From positions 1 to 64,000 of the forward strand of contig JAPYMA010001170.1 of NCBI GenBank assembly GCA_035041965.1: a DNA stretch of 64,000 bases, written 5' to 3'. Under the pieces are notes generated by a model. That model did no database searches. It worked only from the letters and a program-made list of their open reading frames with translations, and was not told where the DNA came from. The stretch's first letter is position 1; every line of letters starts with the position of its first letter. A program made the translations under genes and the position numbers. Shown here piece after piece: positions 48,565 through 61,401 of the stretch. The DNA is from Anisakis pegreffii. Taxonomy: Eukaryota; Nematoda; Chromadorea; Rhabditida; Anisakidae.

Positions 48565-50877
48565 ATGTCTTCATCGACGGTTGATAAGGATTCAACTGAA
48601 CTTAGTCTAGGAGATTTGGTCGTGGCACTCGAAGAGTGGGTTTTTGTAGGTAATGATTATCTTCGAGAACGTCTCAGAATCGCACAGGTTAGCCGGGTCA
48701 CCTCTTATTTTAGCATTTTCTTCGTCGGTAGACATGTTTATGCATTTGTTTATTTGTTCGCTCGTTCCATTTTTATAATCTGAAGACCATTCTGGCATTT
48801 TTGCCGTCTCATGCACTTGCATGATCGGTCGATTTCTTGTTAATATCATCCATAAAGTGAATGCCAAAATGTGTCCTAGGTGATCGCAGTAAAGCATTTT
48901 GATCATCTGATCAAAATACACTCCAGAAAGAGCTTGTTTGACAAGAAGTCCTTCTGATTTCACTGTTGTAGATTATGGTGATGGCGCTGTCCTTTGATAT
49001 TTTTTGGGATGTGACAAACACTAATGATTTCTTGGATATGTCAAACAGCAATCTGAAACTCTAGCGCAAAGTTGTCTCGTTATGGTGTTCATTAAGCTAA
49101 GCTATCGGACTGTTAGAATACTAAACACTTGAGCGCGAACCGCTTTCTAAAACTGATGTCTACCATTTCGCGGGTCCGTATTTGTATGCCATACAAACGC
49201 TTTTCCACAAAAACACGTTACAATTTCTGATATTGCTCGCTTTTCTTCGATATTCGATTTTAAACACGTTCGAAGCTGACATGTGCATCAAGTATGTGTG
49301 CAATCAGTTGAATTTTGTGCTAAATTTTAGGAGAAAACACCTTTTGGCCGTCGAATTTTTATCCTTCTCTTTTGCATCTTCTTTCATCTAACACTGATCA
49401 AGAATCCTGCCGCGCCGGCGATTGCGCATCTCGCTTCAATTGCTTATCCTATCTATTGGTCCGCATATGTTAGTTATGTCGTACTTTTATTAACAGTCAA
49501 ATCTTGAACATACTCTTGTAATTATCGTTTTCATCTGCACCATTCTCATATATGCATGTCGATGCTGCCATTTCTTTTGATTCAGTTATCCGCATCATTA
49601 GTGATATTCATATACCATTCAGATTCAAGCAGAAGTTTTCCTCGCGAGTGGGACTCGAATCAGTTAATGCTCGAAAAATTTTGCTCGAGATTGAATGACG
49701 TTTCATTATCATCGGTATTTTAAAAACTGAGCTAGACAATGATTCGATCTGCATCTGACTGTCAATCACTAATGTCACTGATCACATCATCAGTACTAAT
49801 AGTTTCACTTTAGAATCTCGTTAATCCTTCAATAGTAAGCCCAGAGCAATTGAAGAAAATTGCACCATTTTCACTTGGTTCTATGCAAAGTTCAACAACT
49901 GAATCTGAAGCAGGACCAATAATGGTTTATTGGATTCTCTTTGCACTTTTCAATCAGGTCATTTTTCAAAATATGATTCATTGATTGTATTAATGGAAAT
50001 GATCACAGATATTGATGTAACACACCGCTGAATGATCTTTCCAAATTGTTTGCTTACAATTCAGATTAGCATGAACTGATTTACTTGTACTAAGGTATTG
50101 TTCAATAGCAGGTAACTTATGTTACGTGCTATTATATGGCAGGATTAGATAATATACTCTAAATTATAATGAGTGATGTGTAATTATATTTCTGTTCAAT
50201 TTCTGAATTTGTTAGGTGATATTTCTGTTCTGAAAAAAGTTTTGTTCAGTACCATTTGAACAATAACACATTAATTTAGTGGATATAAAATTACAAGTTG
50301 GTCACTTTAGTTTCTTTAACGATGATTTCCCAGATTGTTGCAATTTATCCCGGTTGGTTATTCTATTTCATCGAACCTGCTCTACATTTCTGTCTGTGGT
50401 GTCCAGTGATCGGTGGAGCGAAAAGCCTTCACTCGAGATTTTTCGATCCAATCTGTCAAATCCTATTCCACAATCATTTCGATCCAATCGCATGGAAGAA
50501 GGTTACTTTCAATGAAATTCTCTGTTAAATACAAGTGATCTAATACGATGATGCTTTCATTTACCTCAATATTCTTACACAGTTTCTCTTTTTTACTGAA
50601 TATTTTTTGCATCATCTGACTGATTATCATTTCAGTCAGATGATGCAAATTTCATAAATTATCTTTATGGTGCTATCTGTGAAAAGATTTGCAGATATAT
50701 CCGTTGGTTGCACGTATACTCAGACTGTACAACAGATATACTCAGACTGTGCGATTTGTCCAGGAACGTTTAAATCCTGAAGAGACGAAACAACTGAATG
50801 CCATATTATTGGATTTGAGTACTACTGGAACAAGTCATGAACCAGAATCAACTCCGAAAGGCAATAAAGAAAACTGA
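48565..50877 (+). CDS. Unrecognised small alpha-helical protein, two exons
   Basis: Exon 1 (48565-48687) opens with ATG and ends CGCACAG|GTTAGC in phase 0. Exon 2 (50695-50877) follows ATTTGCAG and runs to TGA, also phase 0, giving 101 residues. An acceptor-like TTTGTTTAG lies 16 bases before the ATG. The product has an acidic start, then residues about 12-85 rich in Leu, Glu and Arg (ALEEWVFVGNDYLRERLRIAQ, then IYPLVARILRLYNRY), which suggests two or three amphipathic helices, and a polar tail. No signal peptide, membrane span or known motif is seen. The 2-kb intron may hide another exon. It could be a small subunit of a complex, but I do not recognise it. Confidence 0.5.
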
Positions 50878-53800
50878 AATCATCCACTCCATCAAAGTTG
50901 ATCATTATGACTTTCTGAATGATCAACGCTGGATTGTTGACATGATCGGAGATCCCAGTTTAGATGTAACGCTATTGGATTTATCACTCGTCGGCTGAAC
51001 GTATTGATTTTTGCTCTCAGGTTCGGAAACTAGAAAACTAGAATTTGGATGGCTGGATATAGTCTGAATCATTAAATTTTGATGATGCTTTGAAATATTC
51101 AGACAAAGAAATGAGCACACTGCAGAATTTAGCACCATGAATGCTGCAACATCTCAAAGAGCAGTTGAAATATTACTCAATACTAATAATGTTCACCTTT
51201 TGCATTCAGCTCTAAAATTAACCACGTCGATCGTTTCGACGCTTTTTGTTGATACGATAACGATAATGTAATTTGATATTTCCGAACAAACAATTCGAAT
51301 GAATTTGAATCAAATATTCATTCATTAACATGTCATCTTATATAAAATGCATGCAAATTTGATGAACTATTTGCCAAGAATAAATGCAAATGCGATCCTG
51401 CAATAATGGCGTATTATTTTACAAGAACTGGATCTAATGAAAATATTTATTCGTCAACATAAATTTCCGTCACGCAAGCAGCATTCACTCCAGAATTTTG
51501 ATCTGTTGTTCGATTTTGATGCTCTTATTAATCTATGCAGTTTTTCCATTTTACGGCTAGAGGCGTTTTTGCATTTGCCAGCCCTATACACCATATCTTG
51601 TGCCTTATATAAGATCCCTTCGTGAGAGTGATTTTGTCCTCTTATTAATGCTCTTTCTTGTCATGAAGTGTCGTGTGCTCATATTCCAATTCAAATAGAT
51701 TTTATGGTTGATATGCAGCATCAATCAAGTTAACAGATCACAACGCTATATTTTGGTTCTAATGAAATCCAAAAACTGAGCATTCAAATGGTATATTGCA
51801 TTATTATTTGAGACGTCCTGGAGCCATCACTCTCTTCATCCGACGAAACTAGGTGTCATAAATCACCTGAGTGACAAACCAGTAGAGGAGAGGGTAGTTG
51901 CGTGACTGATCAATAGCTCATTTTTCGGAAGTCCTTACTAAAGGTGTATTCTTTCTTAATGTTTATTTAAGAAAAGCCACACAGGGAGAGTAGATTGGAT
52001 TAATCTCAAAATTTTATCCTCGTTTTATGTTTCGAATCGATCTGGTTTCATGAACTCGTCAGTCTCTGTGAAATGTGTCAGATGCGAGAATTTTACGATT
52101 GTTCATCTTTCTTCTTATAGCTGATGAAATAAGTGTTCTGTGATTATTCACTGGGCACAATTCATCATTATCGTGTTGCCTAGGGCTGGATCAGGTGCTA
52201 AATCAGGCTCAGGAGTCTCCGAAAGTGAAGGGTAGAGTCGGAACCCTCGAAATCTCGCAAGTGCTCGAAGGTTCCAGAAGGTCTGGAGGAACGTTGGGAT
52301 CCTGGCAACTGCTTGAGTGCTCCTGACTCAATCTAGAGATCGAGGGTCTTTGACGGCAAGGGGTAGGGTCGAAAGTCCAAGACCTCGTATTCGTCCACGG
52401 GCCTCCGGATCTTTCGGGTCTGCGATTCAACCCTACTTTGTCTTAAGCTGAAGATCACATATTTAAAGATTTCAATTTCAAGATACTCAAATCTTTTTGA
52501 CCGTATACTATGCAAGAAAAAGTAAGAATTTTTCCATTAAAAGTGTTTCCCAATTCAAAGTAATGTCTTCTTACATTTGGTACGTTTGCTAAAGACTTCT
52601 TTTTAAAATGGTAATGAATGAATAAATTAATATTTATCTATAATCCTTGAATACGCGCCTATGGTAAATCTAAATCCCAACTGGACTGAATAATGATTAC
52701 TGATGAGAAAGAAAGTTCTCTATGAGCACGAAAATAATCTCGTTTTGAAGAATGGATATTATCGGCGTAATGTTAAGTGTTGGATTGGAAGGAATTGCGA
52801 TGATGAAGATGAAATAAAAAGAACAGCGCAAACATTCAAGCGATGAATATTGATGAAATGAAGATGCAAAGCTGAAAGTTTAGGCGAATATTACGAAAAA
52901 ATTGAAGAATATAAGGGTTCGGAGAAGCACATCTTATACTTTAAGGTGGTAATGCTATAATATAAGAAGAGTAACAGCGAAATGGCTCACTCTTCGTGCC
53001 TTTCTTCTTCAATATTTAGCATCTTAGCTGATTATTCGTTAACTTTTCGCATTTCTTCTTCATTCGAAATATTATACGTATATCACTCAACTTGAATTTA
53101 GCAAACAAACACACTCTGTGAATATGTATAGATAGTTTGATATGAGACTTGTTCTATTATTATACCTTCTAACCAATTCTGTTCGAATCGATTCACATTA
53201 TTATTTAACATTTAACATTAAGCAGCCTAAACTCCAAAACATTAACATTCAAATAGCTTATAATCTCAGGCCTTCATATAGCACATCTTTGTAAATTGTT
53301 TTATGCTTTTACATATTCATATACTTTTGCTCTTATATCAACAAATCCTTCATTACCACTAACATTCACCAATATCACGAGTTTAACTGACCTTTCTTAA
53401 CTTACTCTCAGAGTATCGGTCGTTCCAGTTGACTAAATCTTGGAAGTAATCAGCAAATTGGAATGGGGATTTTATTGTCAGAAAGCCTCCTTTCGAACTG
53501 TTTTCGAGGTTTATTTTGACTGACATAATTGCTTATTCGAGCTGTTCCGTACCGTTTCAATTGGTTGAATTTCGATAATGACTCCCCAGTTCGAGACTTT
53601 TTTCAGTTTCCAGTTTTCACTCAGTTCTGTCGGTTAATGAGCAGAATGATTCACCTACATTGCTGAAATTCTTCAGTCATATCCCCATTTCAATTGCTTT
53701 TAGTCAGAATATGCACATCGCATATCGATTGTTGATTGAAATACTATCGTGTTTCATCATTATGATTTGATGTTTTTGTCTCATATTTCGGAATCGCTTC

Positions 53801-55911
53801 TTGCATGTCAAAAATTTTAATTTGACACTCATTTGACAACACTGAATGAACATATGTATGATTTATATGATATGGTTATTTATAGAATTTGGTTTTTTAT
53901 CTCACCATTTGCGAATTCTAAATAAACACGTGCGATTCATTCAATCTCTGAATTTCAGGAAGTCTAAGGTTTTTCATTGTTTCTATTATTTCTAGTTATT
54001 TGGAAGACATTTCTTAAAGATTTTTAAGATGAATGATATTTTTGTTCACTTATTATTATGGAATCTGCATCAGTCCCTTTATAACCATACCATACTTGAC
54101 AGGAAAATCTCATTTGAATTCACTTCCAGTTTAAACTCATCACCGATATTTTTCGCTTAATCAGCTTGAGTCTTTCGGCATCAACAATGTTGAAATTACA
54201 AAGCGTTTAGTTTAGAGTGCTATTTAACATTCTCCACAAACGTAATATATTTGTAAACAGTAGTTTTGACTCATCGAAGCTGATTTTGTGATCATTTCCA
54301 ACTATTGATTTCTCATTTGTTCATCGATCGATCTCATTTGTTGATCACAGCCATAATTCAACTCGTTCTCTTCGAATAGCATTAAACATTCGTTCTTTTT
54401 ACGCTATTTATGTGCGTTTCTCACAAATGATATTGGAAAACGTGCATATGGCAATACTTGTTGAGCCGAAATAGCGCCTTTGGGCTAACACTTTTTTTCT
54501 TAGTTTCACATTAAAAAGCACTGCCAAATAGACTGACACACCAGCAAATGTAAAAATTTCAGTGGACTAGACTTTCAGATTATTCTATCGTTGTAAACTA
54601 ATTGCTTGTGAGATAAATATCAAAATACATTGTTAGAGTTCGTCATTTCCTCATCAGTCATGGGCGCTGAATCATCAGAGGCGTTGAATCATAAGTTTGT
54701 TTGTTGTTCGAGGAAACCTAACGTTCCTTCCTTGATTTGCTGTGTTGAATTTTTCCGCTGCCATTCGATGCTTCCAATTGTTGAAACGTTCAGAGCAAAG
54801 AAATTTTCATTAGTAATAAATGATTTCCGATTGTTTCTTTGAATCATCGAGAAATCTTCAACGCTGAAAGCCGTTTTCAGTGATGTTGGATAGTCTTCAC
54901 CAAGAACTTAGTCCCTGGAATCATCTACCTATTTAATGCTATAGATTATACGTCAAAGAGATAGAATATGGAAAACGAAAAATAATTATTTCCATTCGAA
55001 AATCATACAAAGTGCAATGAAAAAACCGATGCTTGTTGATTGTTTGGTTGCCTAAACAACGTTTCGTTACAATGACAACGAATGAAGGAAGTCCTCATCG
55101 TTATTTTGATAACACTAAGAGTAACAATGGGATTTTATCGATGCCATAAGTGGAAAGTATCCGGATGTTTTGAAATTGCCCATTATAAAAAGACGAAAAT
55201 TACTGAGTGAAACATAAATACCAATAGAAGGACAACCTATTGGCATAGGAGGAACGGGAAGAGCTGAAATGAGATTTAATAAGGGGAGGAGCAGAGTTGA
55301 AGTAATCAGGCAAAAATTGGCAGCAAGAGCTATAATTTAGGTTGTCGAGGATGCACAGTCTAGGATGGGGTTGGATCTCGTAGATCTGAGTTTTGGATGT
55401 CTTGGTAACGACAAACGCCAACAGCAACAACAGCAGTAGCAGCAGCAACACAAACAATGTTGTGAACAAGCTATCGATGCTTAAAAATGAGTGAGAAACG
55501 GAGAAAAGAATTTCGGACTTCGAACCTTCGAACTATTATTCGTTTTCATAATCGTTTCAATTTGTGTTGTTTTGATTGTTCTTGCTGAATTTGTCCATGA
55601 GTGTATTTCATCGATCTTCATCGTGTTTTAGAATCGAAACCATGAACCCCTGATCCTCTCGATTCAGCTAGGTTTACAGAGAATTTTGATTCTTTGTAAG
55701 TTTTGCTCTAAAATTCATAAGGAACAGCAGAGATATAGTTGACTTTAAGCAAGCACTTGAAACTTGATACATACGTGAGGCTCTGCTTCAAGATGCTCTA
55801 AACTGAAATGTTGTGGGCAAGCGACAACGTTTGCAATTGATCAACGAAATTTTCAGCTATAATATGATCCTCTAAACAGCATATATATATCGCATTGCAA
55901 GATTATCGCCA
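50878..55911. other. Intergenic stretch
   Basis: No exon chain is supportable over 5 kb. A GC-richer patch at 52185-52435 contains two related sub-blocks (around 52229 and 52358) but no convincing gene. The minus-strand open frame at 55200-55510 starts with a CTG/TTG-repeat-encoded leucine run and lacks an ATG. Confidence 0.5.
52185..52435. other. GC-richer island
   Basis: About 250 bp stand out from the AT-rich surroundings. GAAGGGTAGAGTCGGAACCCTCGAAA and AAGGGGTAGGGTCGAAAGTCCAAGA blocks look related, suggesting an internal duplication. The minus strand is open over most of it (52209-52430), but the encoded Ser/Pro/Arg-rich sequence has no recognisable domain. Confidence 0.4.
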
Positions 55912-58900
55912 ATGATGAGATCGCTGGATGAAATTTGTGCGCGATTGCATCAAAAGAACAGTCAGTTGCTTCAGCAGCAACAACAAAACACCACCCTAAT
56001 CGCTACTGTTAATAATCCGCAAATTCAACTGACTGTTGATACTGGAAATCAATCAACATTCATTAATGATGCTGAACTATCGATGATTAACTACGAGAAA
56101 TTATCCGATTGCTCATTAGCTGATACGAACAATATCAGCAAAGTCAATGATGCGGGTGACGATCGCAAGAAAGTTGATATAAAATTGAACAGTAATAATA
56201 CTGATAGTAATGTTAACTTGAATGGTAACGCCAACCAACAGACGAATAAAGTTAGTTTCAGGATGCTTTCCTCTGAACTTAAACTCTTCAGTACGGGTTT
56301 CCTCGAAGATCTCGTAATATTTTGAGTACCGACATTGATTCAGTGGTGTTTTTGTGGATTTTGTTAAAACTTCCTTATCAACTTATCATAAATGTCCAGA
56401 AATAACTTCGAAACACTTATTGCTCTACGTACTTCGAAATATATCTCTTGGCATTATTGCCGTTCTTCAGGATGACGGCTCCAATTCAGTGATCTATTTT
56501 AAAGAATACGATCCACACAAGAATCGTTTCAAAAGTGCTGTTAGGTACTCACCCATTATCAATGCTGATATCTTGCAATCACCGTTACGTTTGATCACTC
56601 CTATTGATCCGATAAACAGCGATAATGATTATGATCAACCAATATTTTCATCAAATTTCGTAGGTTTCCATTGGTTATCTTCTAAATAATTTGTCATTGC
56701 TATCCAATATTAGTCACTATGCTATCATTTTCACCAATGCTCTTGATTGTGATGCATTCTAATTAATTCTATTGTCAATTTTTGGAATCGTCATTAGTTT
56801 ACTCTCGCAATCATCAGTGATTAGGTATTATTGCTGTTATTATTGTCGTTTTAACAAGCATTATTATTCTTTGTTATCAGACAATACATTCATATGAGAG
56901 GATTACTCGTTGGGCCATTTGATAGAATTTGCAATTATTGTATGTAGATTGTGTTAGCTGAATGTAATCACGTAATAATAAGAAGAATTGAGTATATCGC
57001 TTCATTATTATCACAAATTAACAAAGTTATCCTATAAAACTCTTCAAAGTTTTTGGACTTCTTAAACTTTCTTAAAGCTTCCGATTGCATAAGAAGACTA
57101 CTGAAAGTTTACGTCTATAGGGCAGCACTAGCGATGGCTATAGGAAATCAAAATCTCGATTGACACCTGTCGTGAACTCATCCAAGGCAATGAAGGGTAC
57201 CACAGTTGAAAACATTGGTACGAATGTTAATCTTTCGTCATCTTTGTTGATGGCTATGTCGCCAACTTACTCGAAATCGAGCAAAAAGTAAGAAATTTCT
57301 AAAGTTTTCCTTAAAAAACATCGAGAAGTTGCAAATTTCAAAAGAAGCCGTCTTCCTTGAAACAATTTTGATTGAATCTTTTTCATCATTAGAATAGTCA
57401 TTGTTTTCATGCAATAGTGATTTATTTTCCGTTTTATTGTCAAATAACATAGTCATTTATTCTCACACCTGTTTCGATTCACTTCCAGATCATCAAAAAA
57501 TGATGTGAGTTTGAAGTTGATCAACCCCAATGCCTCGGATGCACTCGTTTCAAATCCAGAGGTTTGTGCCTCCAAATATTCTCACAAATTATATTTCTCA
57601 TAACAATACCAGATTCAGTTATGTGTTTGTCCAGAGCTTTTTGTATCCATTAACGATGCACTGCAGAACATAATCAACTCAGTCTTCCTCTAAATACTCA
57701 TGTGCATCTCATTTCAGACTCCAACATCTGCAGCAAATGGACTATTGCTGACCGCAGCAGTACGTTAAAATACAATAATTCAGCACCATTTTATTCATTA
57801 AAATTTTACAAAAATTTTATTCCTAACTGAAGTTTCAATCATCCACGGTGCTCTTCATTACTTTAAGATATTTGAGAGTGTATCTTAAATGTTGACAATT
57901 TTCTAATTCAATGGAACTTTTTGATGATACTTTGAGTTGAGTTTATCCTTCATGGATCTGAAATGTCCATATAGAAATATGACTTTATCCTTATAGAAAT
58001 GTAACTTTGCTGTGATTTAAAGTATTGGAATGTTTGTGAATTATTTTTAGCAAGGTACCTCGTGCTCCACGTCAACGTTACCATGCCCAACAACCTCTTC
58101 AACTCCGTCATCCTCATCAGCGTGTGCACTAACGCATCACTGTGGACGTCCGTTTTGTAAACTCAAAAAACGGATGCATTACCACTGTAATTTCTGTGAA
58201 CAAGGCTTTGGTAACATCGAACGTTTAGTGCCACATTTGCACAAGCATTACGCGTCAAATCAATCCGTATCTCCGGCTCTCCTAGGCAAACTTTTCACTT
58301 TCCAATCATCACCATCAATGCTCACAATGATTCCCAACCAATTCACTGGCGACACTCGAACCCAGTCCCGTAACTTCACTGATTCTGCTGATAGCAGTCT
58401 ATCATCACTATCGTCTTGTTCTGATCCGATAACTCTCTGTACTAATAATGCCTCATCAGCCACCGCGTCTACATCATCGATGGGGAATCCAAAGAGTGGC
58501 TCAAAACTGCAGAAAACTCTGGAGCCGGATTGGTCATACGGTCGAATCAGTGCCACCAAGCCATTGGTGTTTGTAAATGGGAAGAGCAGAACTGGTGCGA
58601 ATAGCTCGAAGTTGGCTGACAGTCAGCTGGCCAGCTCAGTCGGTAGAAATCCGGCAAAACGTGGCAGCAAATCTGATTGTTCTACAATGGCGTTTAGTCA
58701 GGGCAATTTGACAAAAGCTACGTTTGGGTCATCGACTAATAATAACAAACGATTCAAATTCGTTGATTGCACATTGGAAGCGATGGAAGCTGTTTCGAGG
58801 TGAGTATGAAATTGATATCAAATTCAGTATTCAATAAAACATCATTACTGTGTTTAGCATCATAGTTACTAGTGTCACTCATTTTGGACGTTATCAATAT

Positions 58901-61401
58901 CATAACGTGTTTCTTCGTTCATACTATCTAGCCTGATCTCATATCATTCTGGGTATTATCAACCGAAAGTATTTTCTTTTTCTACATTAACATCATTTAT
59001 ATCATTATATGTGTATATGTATTGATCCTCGACCGAATATTATTCATCAAAATGATTACCATAAATAATCACATTGAATCACGAACCTGGATTGATGAGA
59101 CTACTTATTTATGCATTTGAGCATTCATAATTCAACTTTCCGCACCATTGGGAACACTCTCTTGTTGATGCATCCACTTTCAATAGATCCACTTTATATC
59201 TAATTTGGTCTCACTGGAAGTGTGATGAATTACTCTCTTCTTCATTCCATATATGTATGGCTAAATAACCCTTACACTCGGATCTATATTATTTCGACAT
59301 CGACACTGCTTATTGTGTTCGCAAAGTGTCAATTATTGAAATTAATGTTCTATGCTTTTATTTGGTAATGACAGTGATTCATAAGTGTATAGCTCAAATG
59401 GGTTCGTTCGGTCATGAGACAAAAACATTTTTCGTCGCAAATTCTTCAAATGCTTTACTATCGAAGATTAAGACGAGCCTAACACAATGGGCATCAAGAG
59501 GCATCAAGAGTCCATCGCTTCTTCAAGAGCACTACGAAAAACCCATGAGAGTTATTTTAGACGTTGGAATGAGAATCTTACACAGATAATATGGTAATTG
59601 TGTAGGTTCGATCGTTTTTGCTACAGCTTTGATCAATGCTTCTCACTTCTCATGTTCAGCCATATGGCAAACCGTCATCCTACTCTTTTAAAGATTGTAC
59701 TTTCGTGAAAATGATAAGTCAATCCAAAATAATTGGCTATCTTCCTCAATTCCCCAGTCTCTTCAATTTCTCTCCCGGAAGGAAGTGCCTCCATCCTCTT
59801 TCCCTAAGAAGCATTGACTTACATAGATGGGTAATTTAGGTATATTGTTTAGATGTATCATTATGAATATAGAACGGAATCTGGAACTCAACACATAAAT
59901 AAACTACGGTAGAATAGGTGAGCACGTAAGTATATTACTTTGATGATCTATATGCGGATGTGTGCCGAGAGAGTGTCACCTTTCAATAGTGCATATTGTT
60001 TCGATGAGACGGATTGAATTGACGTGTACAGATGTGGAAATGTCAATCAACAACTGAAATAATAGCAATCATAATGCTGTTATAATAATTAATGATATTA
60101 GTGAAAGTAATTGCTAGTAATAATAGTGGAGATGGTAACACAATAATGTTGCTTATAACATTACTGAAAATAATCAAAACAATGACAATATTATAATAAT
60201 AACAGCCAGCAATAATATTAATAAGTAGCAACAAGTGACAATTGCTTTGTTGCAGCGTTATTACGAATTCATTAGGTATATGAATGAATATTTTATGACT
60301 TCATTCACACCGTCCCATTCGAACGTTTCGTTCGTTTTTCGATTATACTTCATCGATTCATCCCCCAAATAGGATGAGAACTATGATTTATTAACTGCAT
60401 TCTATGAACATATGGTCGATCATTTAATGACTAACCGAACATGCGATTGGTAATTAAATCGTTGCTGACAATCACCTTAATGGGATGGATTTTGGTAGAT
60501 CTCAATGGAAATTATTCAGTTTTAAAATCACACCTGACATTTTAATGTTGTCACAATTGTGAGAGCACTTTCCACCAACAGATCATTCTTTTATTCTGCT
60601 CTGATGGGAACAGTTATTGATGATAGGGAATAATTAAGGCAATCACCTTGTGTAGACAATGTTAGTATTGACATGGGCAGTGATATTAATTAGTAATGTT
60701 AGTGTTAACATTAATAGTCACAAAGATTTGGGAGGAAAATATTCGGGCAGGAAGTGATCATTCAGTGAGAAAATCCCGTTTGGGCGATAAATTTTTGATG
60801 TTTAACATTTTGCAGACGAAGTGAATCGAACACGAGAGATGATCCTATTCCGATGGATAAGGTAATTAACCGGAGGTATTTCAAGTTCTTAATTCTTTTT
60901 GAAATTCCGATGCAAAGGAACTCCCAGTACGGAAGCTACTGTGAGAAAGTCCCAATCGAATAATCTTTAAGTAATCAAGACCATACCGTCATCAAGACAT
61001 TCAAAACAACCGTACATGTCTCGGAACTGAATTTATTCCTTGCTCAATCGAACTTGAAAGCTGAAACATAGTCCTAATTTTCCATTCTCACGCAGTTTCA
61101 AAAAATTTGCAGTGATCCAGCAACAACTGCCATCCGAAACAACGATGAGCTGTTCGCATGTGATAAATGTGACTTACGTGCAGCTGATCGTACAAAACTT
61201 CTGCTACACATGAAACTGCATTCGAAAAATGATCCGCAATCAGAAAGCAAAACTGGATTTCGAAAAGTTTCACAACTAATCAATGAAAAATGTCCATTGA
61301 ATGTGAATTGTACAGAGGTTCTATTACCTCATTACCATTGCTTAAATTGTGATTTCATTGCTTCCAGTATTGAACAAACTAACTCTCATCAGCACATTTG
61401 A
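55912..61401 (+). CDS. CASZ1: Castor/CASZ1-type zinc-finger transcription factor
   Basis: Castor proteins are nuclear transcription factors of neural and muscle development. Eight exons join in phase: 55912-56250, 56471-56659, 57121-57287, 57489-57561, 57718-57759, 58051-58799, 60816-60861, 61096-61401 (1,911 nt, 636 residues). The family hallmark is in exon 6: [11 protein letters not shown] directly followed by HYHC (C316-C319-H332-H336), that is, a Cys pair just before an HYHC finger. Finger 2 is C557-C560-H573-H577. A third, C-terminal unit again has a Cys pair (C601, C607) before HYHC (C617, C620, H633, H635). Long Ser/Thr/Asn-rich linkers separate them. Residues 1-25 contain a glutamine run. 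Earlier 5' exons are possible, so the start is provisional. The 2-kb intron 58800-60815 holds only ATAATA-type low complexity. Animal Castor proteins usually have more fingers, so this one is short. Confidence 0.85.

Noticed and set aside
55200..55510. Minus-strand frame starting with a run of leucines (possible membrane anchor)
   Set aside because: The leucine run is a CAG/CAA microsatellite read in reverse and there is no ATG in frame; evidence is too thin for a gene.
59326..59589. Plus-strand frame inside the 2-kb intron of the zinc-finger gene
   Set aside because: It does not join to the flanking exons in phase, whereas exons 6 and 7 join to each other directly; it has no recognisable motif.
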